Part shown: in pieces, positions 27,429 to 35,037 of the stretch
Position numbering within the stretch: the first letter of the stretch is position 1
Layout: each line of letters starts with the position of its first letter
Source of the DNA: Mucilaginibacter tolerans
GTDB taxonomy: Bacteria > Bacteroidota > Bacteroidia > Sphingobacteriales > Sphingobacteriaceae
Reading direction: 5' to 3'
Assembly (NCBI RefSeq): GCF_030519375.1
Contig: NZ_JAUMKB010000002.1
Span: 248,001-312,000 of the forward strand
Length of the DNA stretch: 64,000 bases
Position numbers and translations under genes: made by a program
The notes under the pieces: generated by a model
Seen by the model: the letters and a program-made list of their open reading frames with translations, nothing else
Databases searched by the model: none
What the model was told of the DNA's origin: nothing

Positions 27429-27797
27429 ATGAAAATGATCCCTCTATTTAAGTGCAGAAACATGAAAACCGCGTTGGATTTTTATACAAGAATCCTCGAC
27501 TTTAAGTTGAAATACGCTGATGCATCTGTCAACGATTGGGTGATTGATTTGATCAATGGAGATGCAGAGCTTCAGCTGACTGTGCTTGAAAGCAATAACC
27601 TGTTTGGCTCGGTAGTAAATGTTTGGGTTGACGACATAGATGGCCTGTTCAACAAGTACCTTGAACGCGGGTTGGACACCTCCCGTAAAAAAGAATCTCC
27701 TGTACATCAGGGGCCACTTAACCAAACCTGGGGTACAAGAGAATTCTATGTAACAGACGATGATAACAACACGCTGCGCTTTTGCAGGTCACTATAA
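27429..27797 (+). CDS. VOC-family protein (bleomycin-resistance-like)
   Basis: A 122-residue single-repeat vicinal-oxygen-chelate protein. It has the fold's opening (IPLFKCRNMKTALDFYTRIL) and closing (TREFYVTDDDNNTLRFCRS) strands. Family members bind metal or sequester drugs; no specific substrate can be read. The second gene of a likely DUF1015-VOC unit; its stop lies 16 bp from the convergent H1-like gene. Confidence 0.85.
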   Translation: MKMIPLFKCRNMKTALDFYTRILDFKLKYADASVNDWVIDLINGDAELQLTVLESNNLFGSVVNVWVDDIDGLFNKYLERGLDTSRKKESPVHQGPLNQTWGTREFYVTDDDNNTLRFCRSL

Positions 27798-27813
27798 AGT
27801 TGACGTTCTGTGC

Positions 27814-28221
27814 TTACTTTATTGAGGCTTTCGCCGCAGGCGTTTTTGCTGCTTCTTTTTTAGGGGCCTCTGCCTTTGCAGGAGTTGCCTTGACCGCAGG
27901 TTTCTTAGCTGGCATCGACGCAGGTTTCTTAGCTGGCATCGACGCGGGTTTAGCTGAAGGTTTTGCCTTGCTTTGTGCTGGTGCCTTTTCTACTTTCTTC
28001 GCTTCAACTACAGGTGCAGCACTTTTTTCAGGCTCTTTAGCAGACTTTAAATTTTTGGTGATTTTCTTGGCTAGTTTTTTCGCCTCTTTCTCTATGTCGA
28101 TCTCTACCTGACCTAATTCTGCGGTTATGGTTTTTATTGTTTTAATTAGCCGTTGCTGGATCGATTTGGTTGCTATTTTCTTGGCTGCTTTTGCAGGAGA
28201 TTCTTGTTTTTCCTTTTTCAT
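27814..28221 (-). CDS. Histone H1-like Lys/Ala/Pro-rich protein
   Basis: A 135-residue, strongly basic protein. The N-terminal half (to about residue 70) is helical and mixed in charge. The C-terminal half is a low-complexity Lys-Pro-Ala tail of the histone H1/Hc1 kind, with KKPASMPA repeated in tandem. It should bind nucleic acid without sequence specificity and compact DNA. The repeat is encoded by a perfect 24 bp tandem duplication at 27896-27943. A TACATTTG box on the minus strand (28242 to 28235) may be its promoter. Homology is compositional, so function is a moderate-confidence inference. Confidence 0.75.
   Translation of the reverse strand: MKKEKQESPAKAAKKIATKSIQQRLIKTIKTITAELGQVEIDIEKEAKKLAKKITKNLKSAKEPEKSAAPVVEAKKVEKAPAQSKAKPSAKPASMPAKKPASMPAKKPAVKATPAKAEAPKKEAAKTPAAKASIK
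27896..27943. repeat. 24 bp perfect tandem duplication in H1-like gene
   Basis: Two exact 24 bp units (27896-27919 and 27920-27943), each coding for eight residues of the Lys-Pro-Ala tail, lie in frame. They point to slippage-driven length change of the tail. Confidence 0.9.
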
Positions 28222-28234
28222 ATTTGATTGAGTT

Positions 28235-28242
28235 CAAATGTA
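28235..28242 (-). promoter_or_regulatory. Possible -7 box for the H1-like gene
   Basis: TACATTTG on the minus strand fits the Bacteroidota TAnnTTTG box. It ends 14 bp before the start codon, so the leader would be very short. No matching -33 element is visible. Confidence 0.3.
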
Positions 28243-28347
28243 TGTGATAGAAGTATAAATTTAATATTATCTTTTTGTTAAGTCAATTACATAAAGTCAA
28301 TTAACCTCAAAATTGCCGTAACAATAAAATGTCGCTATAAAAAAGGA

Positions 28348-28398
28348 CTGAACCACTGCCTTAACCTAAAAGAAGGTTGGGTTAAGGCAGCGGTTCAG
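28348..28398 (-). terminator. Terminator of the GH2 gene
   Basis: A 19 bp stem with one mismatch (arms 28348-28366 and 28380-28398, minus-strand direction) is followed on the minus strand by CCTTTTTTATAG. It lies 21 bp after the GH2 stop codon. Confidence 0.85.
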
Positions 28399-28418
28399 GA
28401 ATTGGAAAAATAAACTTA

Positions 28419-31061
28419 TCAGTTTGCAATATCAACAAACCTTAAAGGTGTGTTCCAGCCATTTATGGAAACTTGTATATTTTTGTCGTTTTTGAATTGA
28501 TCACAATCAATTATAATCTTCTTTTGCTCGCCTGGTAAAACAGTGAGGTAGTTATCACTATAAAATACCGGTAGAAGTCTGGCTTTGGTACTGCCCTCAG
28601 TTATTGAAACCCTATTGAAAAATGCAGGAACATTCTGTTTATCATTGGTAAGGGTCACTTCAACTTTACCCGGCTTCAGATATTTGGCATTTACAACCAG
28701 TTCGCTCTTATTCATTTTCTGTAACCCTGAATAATTCCCTTTACTGTCAGGTATCCAGTAAATGTTTTGAGTAATTGGCTTTTTATCAGCATCCTGAAAT
28801 TCCAGGTCGAGGAAGATACCCTTATCCGCTGCTAACTGGTCGACTTCCTTTTTAATTGAAAAATATTTCTTGGCAAGTGCAGGGCCGACATCAGCAAAAA
28901 CCTGGTTAAGCACAGTCTCCTTACCATCCATGTCATAAGTCTTCACAACCAGCATCATACCGCTGCGAGGCTTAAAGGTATTATTAACCGCCATTACGAT
29001 ACCATTAACCGGATTATACATGATATGTAAAGGCTCGCTTCCGTTATGTAAACCATATAAGCAGGCATTCGGGTCGAGGTAATAATCATACATCTGACCA
29101 CGCATGGCAGTCCATGGGTTTTGAGTTTTCCAGATGATGGTTCCGGTATACCATTCCCACATGTGAGCGCTAAATCCCTCCATCAAACCACGATATTGAT
29201 CATAGTTCACTAACTGAGCTTTGAAAGCAAAGTCTTCGGCATTTTTTGCCTCGCCGTATTTGTTGATGCTGGTATCATATCCTATATACTTATGATAATC
29301 CCAAACTTCGTCGGTTTTTGTTTTATGGGTTGATTCGGCATACACGGGAATATTATCCAGATGGTCTTTTGGGATGAATTTTCGTAATGATTCAATATCG
29401 CTTACGCCAATAGAACCTACCTCAGAGTTAAATGGATAAGTTTGATGTTGCCAGAACACTGATAAAGGTTGAATACCATAAGGCCCGTCGCCATTACCCA
29501 GAAGTGAATTGTACGACATAGCATCCGAATTCGAGTAATCTACAAACCAGCGTGTATTATCCAACTTTGGCATAATAGTATCGCGAAGCGCCGCTAAAAT
29601 ATCTTCAGGAGGAGTGATCTCGTTACCACCGCACCAGATAGCTAATGACGCATGGTTGCGCACCATTTTTACCTGATCTTCGATTGACCGTAAAAACAGC
29701 GAGTGATCATCCGGATATTTTCTTCTTGTCCATTGGTCGTCCAGTTTCATAGGATCCTGCCAGCGGCCATTGCAATCGCCTGATCCCCACATATCCTGAA
29801 AAACCAACATGCCATATCTGTCACACGCGTCATAAAACTCAGGACGCTCTATCATGGCCCCACCCCAAACCCGTATTAGGTTCAGGTTCATATCACGGTG
29901 AAAACGGACCTCAGCATCATAACGCAAATCGGATAGACGCAGCATCTCGTCAGAAATGATCCAGTTACCCCCTTTAATGAATATCTTTTGCCCATTCACC
30001 GATACCTGTCTACTTTTGGTTTGCGTATTCCATTCGGTTTGGATTTGGCGCACGCCAACCCTTGTAGTCTGTTGGTCGGATACTTTGCCATTGATTAAAA
30101 ACTGGGCATGCAGGTCATACAAATTCTGTGGTCCATACCCATTTGGCCACCATAATTTCGGATTTTTCAAAACAAGATCATTGAGACTGACATCCTGCGT
30201 ACTATTAGGCTTCACGGTCACATTTTTTGATATCGTTTTACCGTCGATCTCATATTCTAAAACACCTGACACAGCAGTGGAAGCAGGGTTTTTTAGTTCC
30301 GCGGTTACTTTGATAATCGCTGCCTGCTGCGGTCCGTCAACCTGTCGTATTCCTGGGACCAAAGTGATTATGTGTGTATCAGTGATACGGATTTTAGCGG
30401 TCTTATGTATAATAACTTTATCCCATATACCGGTATTTCTGTCGCGGACAGGTTGTATCCAATCCCATCCAGCTGTGTATTGTAAACTAACATTTCGGGC
30501 AATAGTACCATCACCGCCCTGTCCGCCATTGGGATTACCCGGAACATCCGGTGGGTGTACCAGTACAGCTAGTCTGTTATTGCCATTTTTATTTAGAAAT
30601 GAGGTGATATTGTAACTATAGCGGAGAAACATCCCCACCTGGGGAGCTTTGTTGAGCTTTTTTCCATTCAGGTAAATATCGCAGCTATAATTTACCCCTC
30701 TGAAATCGAGATAGACCTGATCATCAGTATTGGCTTGCTCTTTAAAATCCTTAACGAACCAGTATGTATAGTAATCGCGCCCAGTTTTATAAATATCTGG
30801 AATTTGCTCGTTATTCATACCAAAGAAGGGATCTGGGACCTTCTTATTGTCCAATAAAGTTGTCAGCACTGTCCCAGGAACAGTAGCCGGCATCCAATTA
30901 TCGAGATTAAAATCAACTGATGAAATTTTATAACCATCAAACTTGACACTGTTCACAGGCGCACATTTCCAACCATTGTTGAGTTCATTGCTGCTTTGGG
31001 CTTTTGCATCAGGAAGATATAGAATTGAGATAAAAAAAATGAGTAGGAGCGAAAGTTTCAT
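28419..31061 (-). CDS. GH2 glycosidase, mannosidase/exo-glucosaminidase type
   Basis: An 880-residue exported enzyme with a signal peptide (about residues 1-21, ending DAKA). A jelly-roll N-terminal domain (YLDFRGVNYSCDIYLNGK) is followed by an Ig-like domain and the catalytic barrel. The acid/base Glu lies in WCGGNEITPP. The nucleophile Glu is probably in NSEVGSIG, the position of SEFG in relatives. The C-terminal Ig-like domains match the beta-mannosidase/exo-beta-D-glucosaminidase subgroup. It would cleave terminal beta-mannose or glucosamine in the periplasm or at the surface. It is monocistronic with its own terminator. Confidence 0.88.
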   Translation of the reverse strand: MKLSLLLIFFISILYLPDAKAQSSNELNNGWKCAPVNSVKFDGYKISSVDFNLDNWMPATVPGTVLTTLLDNKKVPDPFFGMNNEQIPDIYKTGRDYYTYWFVKDFKEQANTDDQVYLDFRGVNYSCDIYLNGKKLNKAPQVGMFLRYSYNITSFLNKNGNNRLAVLVHPPDVPGNPNGGQGGDGTIARNVSLQYTAGWDWIQPVRDRNTGIWDKVIIHKTAKIRITDTHIITLVPGIRQVDGPQQAAIIKVTAELKNPASTAVSGVLEYEIDGKTISKNVTVKPNSTQDVSLNDLVLKNPKLWWPNGYGPQNLYDLHAQFLINGKVSDQQTTRVGVRQIQTEWNTQTKSRQVSVNGQKIFIKGGNWIISDEMLRLSDLRYDAEVRFHRDMNLNLIRVWGGAMIERPEFYDACDRYGMLVFQDMWGSGDCNGRWQDPMKLDDQWTRRKYPDDHSLFLRSIEDQVKMVRNHASLAIWCGGNEITPPEDILAALRDTIMPKLDNTRWFVDYSNSDAMSYNSLLGNGDGPYGIQPLSVFWQHQTYPFNSEVGSIGVSDIESLRKFIPKDHLDNIPVYAESTHKTKTDEVWDYHKYIGYDTSINKYGEAKNAEDFAFKAQLVNYDQYRGLMEGFSAHMWEWYTGTIIWKTQNPWTAMRGQMYDYYLDPNACLYGLHNGSEPLHIMYNPVNGIVMAVNNTFKPRSGMMLVVKTYDMDGKETVLNQVFADVGPALAKKYFSIKKEVDQLAADKGIFLDLEFQDADKKPITQNIYWIPDSKGNYSGLQKMNKSELVVNAKYLKPGKVEVTLTNDKQNVPAFFNRVSITEGSTKARLLPVFYSDNYLTVLPGEQKKIIIDCDQFKNDKNIQVSINGWNTPLRFVDIAN

Positions 31062-31163
31062 ATTAATTACGGATAAGGCTGCAAGATAACAATTGGCATA
31101 GTTTTGGCTTATTTTTTTAAAATATTTTTAATTTTTCCTGTATTATATTACAACTACTAACAT

Positions 31164-31433
31164 ATGAATAACCTTTTATCATTACAATTACAAATGCCCA
31201 ATGGCAATACCAATGAAATAAAGCTGATCGGTAAATATGATAACCTCAAAGATTACGGAATAGACAGCTCTATGATTTATTCCGTATGGTTCGAAGAGGA
31301 CGAGACACCGGGCGGTTACTTTTCTTTTTCACCCGATACCCAGGCATGGGAATATTACGGCTATCTTTCTGTTGATGAGCAGGCCCAAATCTCTAATTTC
31401 CTTGAAGGTTACCGGGAGATTAAATGGGCATAA
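31164..31433 (+). CDS. Small hypothetical protein
   Basis: An 89-residue acidic protein I do not recognise. There is no signal peptide or membrane segment. Aromatic residues are dense in the second half (YSVWFEEDETPGGYFSFSPD). It lies 102 bp from the divergent GH2 gene and 45 bp before a broken VOC gene. Confidence 0.5.
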   Translation: MNNLLSLQLQMPNGNTNEIKLIGKYDNLKDYGIDSSMIYSVWFEEDETPGGYFSFSPDTQAWEYYGYLSVDEQAQISNFLEGYREIKWA

Positions 31434-31477
31434 TATGATTAAATGTCTGATTGGGATGTATACAATATCCAAAAGAC

Positions 31478-31872
31478 ATGAAACCAAAGAAGTTTATCAG
31501 GAGCAATCCACGTCTTCCTGTAAAAAATCTAAGGCAAACACTGGACTATTACCCTGATGTACTGGGTTTTTATGATGAATAGACCTGGGACGACAAAAAC
31601 AGCAACTTAACCGGCGGCAGCGTCAGACGGGATGATATGCGATTACTTTTTGGGAAGCCCCGGACTTTGTAAGAACCGTCAACAGTCATTCAAAAGGCCG
31701 TCTGTCTTTGATGTGGTTTGTCGAAAACATTGACGAGATATTCCAGGAGTATCAGACCAAAGGCATTGAGTTCGCCGATACTTTGTTAACTCAACCCTAC
31801 GAGTTACGCGAGTTTGCTTTTGTTGATATCAATGGATATTATATCCGCGTTGCTGAAGAGGCAGAAAAGTAA
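31478..31872 (+). pseudogene. Broken VOC/glyoxalase-like gene
   Basis: A degraded VOC-family gene. The first frame opens at the ATG at 31478 and reads LRQTLDYYPDVLGFYDE, then hits TAG. After that it continues to LLFGKPRTL and TAA. The match then resumes in another frame as PDFVRTVNSH, SLMWFVENIDEIFQEY and FVDINGYYIRVAEE, ending at the TAA at 31870-31872. So it carries at least one nonsense change and one frameshift (near 31660-31675). An intact copy would be about 131 residues. A sequencing error could explain one of the two lesions but hardly both. Confidence 0.75.
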
Positions 31873-31932
31873 AAATGTCCTTATATAAATAGCTTAATGA
31901 GGACATGACAAATAACAGACTAAATGATGACA

Positions 31933-31958
31933 TAAAATATACCATTTGGTATATTTTA
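31933..31958. promoter_or_regulatory. Perfect palindrome upstream of ohr
   Basis: A perfect 12 bp inverted repeat, TAAAATATACCA (31933-31944) and TGGTATATTTTA (31947-31958), with a 2 bp spacer. It lies 64 bp before the ohr start codon. The symmetry and position fit an operator for a dimeric repressor, such as a MarR/OhrR- or HxlR-type protein, but no regulator gene is adjacent. Confidence 0.6.
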
Positions 31959-31995
31959 TTGCTTAAAATTGTACTGTTATTTAAGCAATACAATT
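31957..31995. promoter_or_regulatory. Overlapping second inverted repeat before ohr
   Basis: The arms TATTGCTTAAA (31957-31967) and TTTAAGCAATA (31980-31990) are perfectly complementary around a 12 nt loop. A third symmetric pair, AATTGTA (31967-31973) and TACAATT (31989-31995), overlaps it; this resembles published OhrR half sites (TACAATT). It ends 26 bp before the start codon. Confidence 0.55.
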
Positions 31996-32021
31996 ACAAA
32001 CGCATATTATTAAGTTAAAAA

Positions 32022-32444
32022 ATGGAAACAACTAAAAAGGTGTTGTATACTGCCAAAGTATCCACAACTGGTGGCCGTACCAATGGAACTGCAAAAAGCA
32101 ATGATGGACAATTGGATATAAAGCTTTCAACTCCCGGCACTTCACGTCCGGGCACAAATCCTGAACAACTGTTTGCTGCTGGCTGGTCAGCGTGTTTTGA
32201 GGGTGCAATGGGAATTGCTGCTAAACAGCTAAATATTAGTCTGCCTGATGATACGATAATTAATGCAGAAATTGATCTAACCCTATCACCTGCTGATGGA
32301 TATGCCTTGCAGGCTCGTTTGAATATCAGCATACCGGGCGTTGAGCGCGAAATTGCTCAACAGTTGGTCGACGCTGCTCACCAGACTTGTCCTTACTCTA
32401 AGGCCATCCGAGGCAACGTTGATGTTGAGATCAATTTGATATAA
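32022..32444 (+). CDS. Organic hydroperoxide resistance protein (Ohr/OsmC family)
   Basis: A 140-residue thiol peroxidase that reduces organic hydroperoxides. The two catalytic cysteines are Cys58 (GWSACFEGAMG) and Cys123 (HQTCPYSKAIRGN), matching Ohr rather than OsmC. The conserved Arg of the N-terminal region sits in NGGR-like context TTGGRTNG. The dimer works in the cytosol with lipoylated partners. It is monocistronic, with two overlapping inverted repeats upstream (see 31933-31995). No OhrR-type regulator is next to it. Confidence 0.93.
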   Translation: METTKKVLYTAKVSTTGGRTNGTAKSNDGQLDIKLSTPGTSRPGTNPEQLFAAGWSACFEGAMGIAAKQLNISLPDDTIINAEIDLTLSPADGYALQARLNISIPGVEREIAQQLVDAAHQTCPYSKAIRGNVDVEINLI

Positions 32445-32526
32445 ACAAATCTGATATTTTATTGAAAGGGCTGCGAATTGAAAATGCGCGGCCTATTTTT
32501 TTTTAATACAAGGCCAGTAAAACAAC

Positions 32527-32553
32527 AAAGGCCCCTGACATATCAGGAGCCTT
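32527..32553 (-). terminator. Terminator of tRNA-Leu(CAA)
   Basis: On the minus strand, a GGCTCCTGA/TCAGGGGCC stem with a 4 nt loop and a T-rich tail lies just after the tRNA 3' end. Confidence 0.8.
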
Positions 32554-32557
32554 GCAG

Positions 32558-32641
32558 TACCCAGAGCCGGGGTCGAACCGGCACGGCCTTGCAGCCATTG
32601 GTGTTTGAGACCAACGCGTCTACCGATTCCGCCATCTGGGC
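32558..32641 (-). tRNA. tRNA-Leu (anticodon CAA)
   Basis: 84 nt class II tRNA on the minus strand with a long variable arm. The acceptor GCCCAGA pairs with TCTGGGT (one G-U pair). The anticodon loop is CTCAAAC, giving CAA, closed by TTGGT/ACCAA. The T arm has GGTTCGACCCC. CCA is not encoded. It lies 31 bp after the hscB stop and probably shares its transcript. Confidence 0.95.
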
Positions 32642-32672
32642 CTCTTTTGGTCTGAACGGTGGATTAGTTCGT

Positions 32673-33200
32673 TCAAAACCGGGCTGCAAATGTATTTAAA
32701 CTCTCTTTAATACGCAACAAATATTTTTGTCTGTAGTAAATATCTAATATTTCATTCAGCCGGCTTTCCTTGGCTGTATCGTCGAGTCTATGATAATCCG
32801 TTGTTAATGAGTGTAGTTTCTGATTGATGTCATCATCTACTGCCAGCACCTCATTATTGATCTCAGCCCATTGATCAGCGTCCTCAACTTCCATCAAGCG
32901 TTCGTTAATATCCATCATTTCCATCAGGAAATCGCCGGGTAATGCAGGCTTTGCACCATCAACCAACAACTCATGCTGGCGTAAAATATATTCAAGTCTT
33001 TTAGCCGGATCACTCAAAGTCTGCCAGGCTTTGTTGTTAATAGTTGATAACTCGAGAATCTCCTGCTGCTTTTCATCCGTATCATTCGCATAAAAATCCG
33101 GGTGATACTGCTTGCTTAGCTCGTAGAATTTCTTTTTCAGGGCTGGTACATCGGGATGGAAAGATTCAGGTATTCCGTAGAAATCGAAGTAATTGATCAT
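32673..33200 (-). CDS. hscB: Fe-S assembly co-chaperone HscB
   Basis: A 175-residue J-domain co-chaperone that delivers the scaffold IscU to HscA in Fe-S cluster assembly. The HPD motif is His33-Pro34-Asp35 in QYHPDFY. The C-terminal three-helix domain (residues 80-170) carries PGDFLMEMMDINERL, the usual HscB block. Length and domain order are normal. No other isc genes are in the window. A TAACTTTG box (33212 to 33205) lies directly upstream of the start codon. Confidence 0.9.
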   Translation of the reverse strand: MINYFDFYGIPESFHPDVPALKKKFYELSKQYHPDFYANDTDEKQQEILELSTINNKAWQTLSDPAKRLEYILRQHELLVDGAKPALPGDFLMEMMDINERLMEVEDADQWAEINNEVLAVDDDINQKLHSLTTDYHRLDDTAKESRLNEILDIYYRQKYLLRIKESLNTFAARF

Positions 33201-33204
33201 GTCG

Positions 33205-33212
33205 CAAAGTTA
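33205..33212 (-). promoter_or_regulatory. Possible -7 box immediately before hscB
   Basis: TAACTTTG on the minus strand fits TAnnTTTG, and its edge lies 5 bp from the hscB ATG. If real, the transcript would be leaderless or nearly so. No clear -33 element is visible. Confidence 0.3.
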
Positions 33213-33306
33213 TAGGTTTTACCTGATAGGTTCGATGTTTCGATTGTTATATGACACGTACCACGTAACGCGTTTAACGTATTACCAAAAAATTGCATCT
33301 TTGTGC

Positions 33307-34086
33307 ATGAGTTTATACGACCAGATACGGCAAAAGCCGTTCTTTATATTGGGCCCCTGCGTTATGGAAAACCAGGACCTGCTTTACACTATCGCCGAAA
33401 AAGTTGCCGAAATAGGGCAGAAGTACCCGCTGACCGTAATCTTTAAATCCTCTTTTGATAAAGCAAACCGTACTTCTATCCACTCGTACCGCGGACCCGG
33501 CATAGAAAAAGGCATGGAAATGCTGCAGAACGTAAAAGAGCGTTTCAATTTGCCTGTTACCACCGATATACATGAGCCATTCCAGGCCGCGATAGCTGCT
33601 GAGGTAGTTGATATTTTACAGATACCCGCCTTTTTATGCCGTCAAACTGATCTGTTAGTTGCAGCTGCTAAAACAGGCAAAGTTGTCAATGTAAAGAAAG
33701 CACAATTCTTATCAGGACAGGATATGTTTTATCCTGCACAGAAAGTAATTGAAGCAGGAAATGAACAGGTAATTCTAACTGAACGTGGCAATATGTACGG
33801 TTATAATAACCTGGCGGTTGATTTCAGAAATATTTATGATATGAAGAAATTTGGTCACCCCGTATGTATGGATTGTACCCATTCGGTGCAACGACCAGGT
33901 GGGGCGGGCGGTAAAACCGGTGGCGATCGTACGTTTGTACCGATGATGGCATTGGCCGCAAAAGCTTTTGGCGCTGACGGTTATTTTATGGAAACACACC
34001 CTGATCCGGATAACGCCCTGAGCGACGGTCCAAACATGGTAAAATTGCATCAGTTGGAAGAAGTTATAAAGCCTTTAATAGCCTAA
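33307..34086 (+). CDS. kdsA: 3-deoxy-8-phosphooctulonate (Kdo-8-P) synthase
   Basis: A 259-residue cytosolic enzyme that condenses PEP with arabinose-5-phosphate to Kdo-8-phosphate, a lipopolysaccharide inner-core precursor. The ATG at 33307 is chosen because it opens directly into the family start (MSLYDQIRQKPFFILGPCVM); a longer frame upstream adds 38 residues of non-family sequence. Blocks visible: FKSSFDKANRTS, GIEKGMEML, TTDIHEPFQA, LTERGNMYGYNNL and DCTHSVQRPGG. The next gene is kdsD, 9 bp on, so two steps of one pathway are joined. Confidence 0.95.
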   Translation: MSLYDQIRQKPFFILGPCVMENQDLLYTIAEKVAEIGQKYPLTVIFKSSFDKANRTSIHSYRGPGIEKGMEMLQNVKERFNLPVTTDIHEPFQAAIAAEVVDILQIPAFLCRQTDLLVAAAKTGKVVNVKKAQFLSGQDMFYPAQKVIEAGNEQVILTERGNMYGYNNLAVDFRNIYDMKKFGHPVCMDCTHSVQRPGGAGGKTGGDRTFVPMMALAAKAFGADGYFMETHPDPDNALSDGPNMVKLHQLEEVIKPLIA

Positions 34087-34095
34087 CACTATCGA

Positions 34096-35031
34096 ATGAA
34101 AGACACCGCCAAAAAGGTATTTGATATTGAGATCGAATCGCTGAATGAAGTTGCTAGTGCTATCAACGATGATTTTACTGCCGCCGTTAATGCTATCTTG
34201 GAATCAAAAGGAAAGCTCATTGTCGCTGGTGTCGGTAAATCGGGCCTGATAGGGCGGAAAATAGCTGCTACTTTAGCAAGTACCGGAACTCCGAGCTTTT
34301 TCCTGCATCCCGGCGAAGCTTTTCATGGCGACTTGGGCATGGTGGAGCACGATGATTTGGTTATCTTAATTTCTTACTCAGGCGAAACGGATGAAGTATT
34401 GAAAATCATTCCTTTTCTGAAATGGAACAATAACAGGATCATCAGTATTACCGGCAATCCAAATTCAACCATTGCAAAAAATAGCGATTACCACCTGAAC
34501 GTATGTATTACACGCGAGGCTTGTCCGCTGGAATTAGCGCCAACGTCATCAACCACAGTTACTTTGGTGATGGGAGATGCTTTGGCCATAGCATTAATGG
34601 AGGCAAGGCAGTTTCAGCATGAAGATTTTGCGAGATTCCATCCAGGCGGCAGTTTAGGCCGAAAGCTACTGGTAAAGGTGAAGGACCTGATGCGCAAGGA
34701 GAGCCTGCCGTTTATCAATAAGAATGCTTCATTTACAGAAATGCTGCTTTGCATGTCTGAAGGCAAACTGGGAATGGTGATCGTGGGAACCGCCGACAAA
34801 GTAGAAGGCGTGGTAACCGACGGTGACCTGCGTCGCGCGTTATTACGTAATCCGGATACTAAACAATTACATATAGACGATATGATGACCATCAATCCGG
34901 TAATCGTCGAACCTGATGAATATATCCATCAGGCTGAACAATTGATGATCGAACGCAAGATTGCGACTATACTAGTTGGTTCAGCACAAGATCGTACCGT
35001 AACAGGCGTTTATCAAATTTATAACGGTTGA
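34096..35031 (+). CDS. kdsD: Arabinose-5-phosphate isomerase
   Basis: A 311-residue enzyme that turns ribulose-5-phosphate into arabinose-5-phosphate, the KdsA substrate. The SIS domain (residues 1-190) has GVGKSGLIGRKIA and HPGEAFHGDLGM. Two CBS domains follow (from about residue 200 to the end, with GVVTDGDLRRAL). The length is normal. It lies 9 bp after kdsA and 6 bp before a binding-protein gene, so all three are probably one transcript. Confidence 0.93.
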   Translation: MKDTAKKVFDIEIESLNEVASAINDDFTAAVNAILESKGKLIVAGVGKSGLIGRKIAATLASTGTPSFFLHPGEAFHGDLGMVEHDDLVILISYSGETDEVLKIIPFLKWNNNRIISITGNPNSTIAKNSDYHLNVCITREACPLELAPTSSTTVTLVMGDALAIALMEARQFQHEDFARFHPGGSLGRKLLVKVKDLMRKESLPFINKNASFTEMLLCMSEGKLGMVIVGTADKVEGVVTDGDLRRALLRNPDTKQLHIDDMMTINPVIVEPDEYIHQAEQLMIERKIATILVGSAQDRTVTGVYQIYNG

Positions 35032-35037
35032 TATAAT

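Noticed and set aside
27782..28111. Plus-strand frame of 109 residues opposite the H1-like gene
   Set aside because: It is Ala/Phe/Gly-rich, as expected from the complement of a Lys-Ala-Pro gene; it is a shadow.
29956..30615. 219-residue plus-strand frame opposite GH2
   Set aside because: It lies wholly within the well-supported GH2 gene and has no recognisable domain.
33193..33306. 38-residue N-terminal extension of KdsA
   Set aside because: The extension overlaps the hscB upstream region and is not like the family start; the ATG at 33307 opens directly into the conserved sequence.
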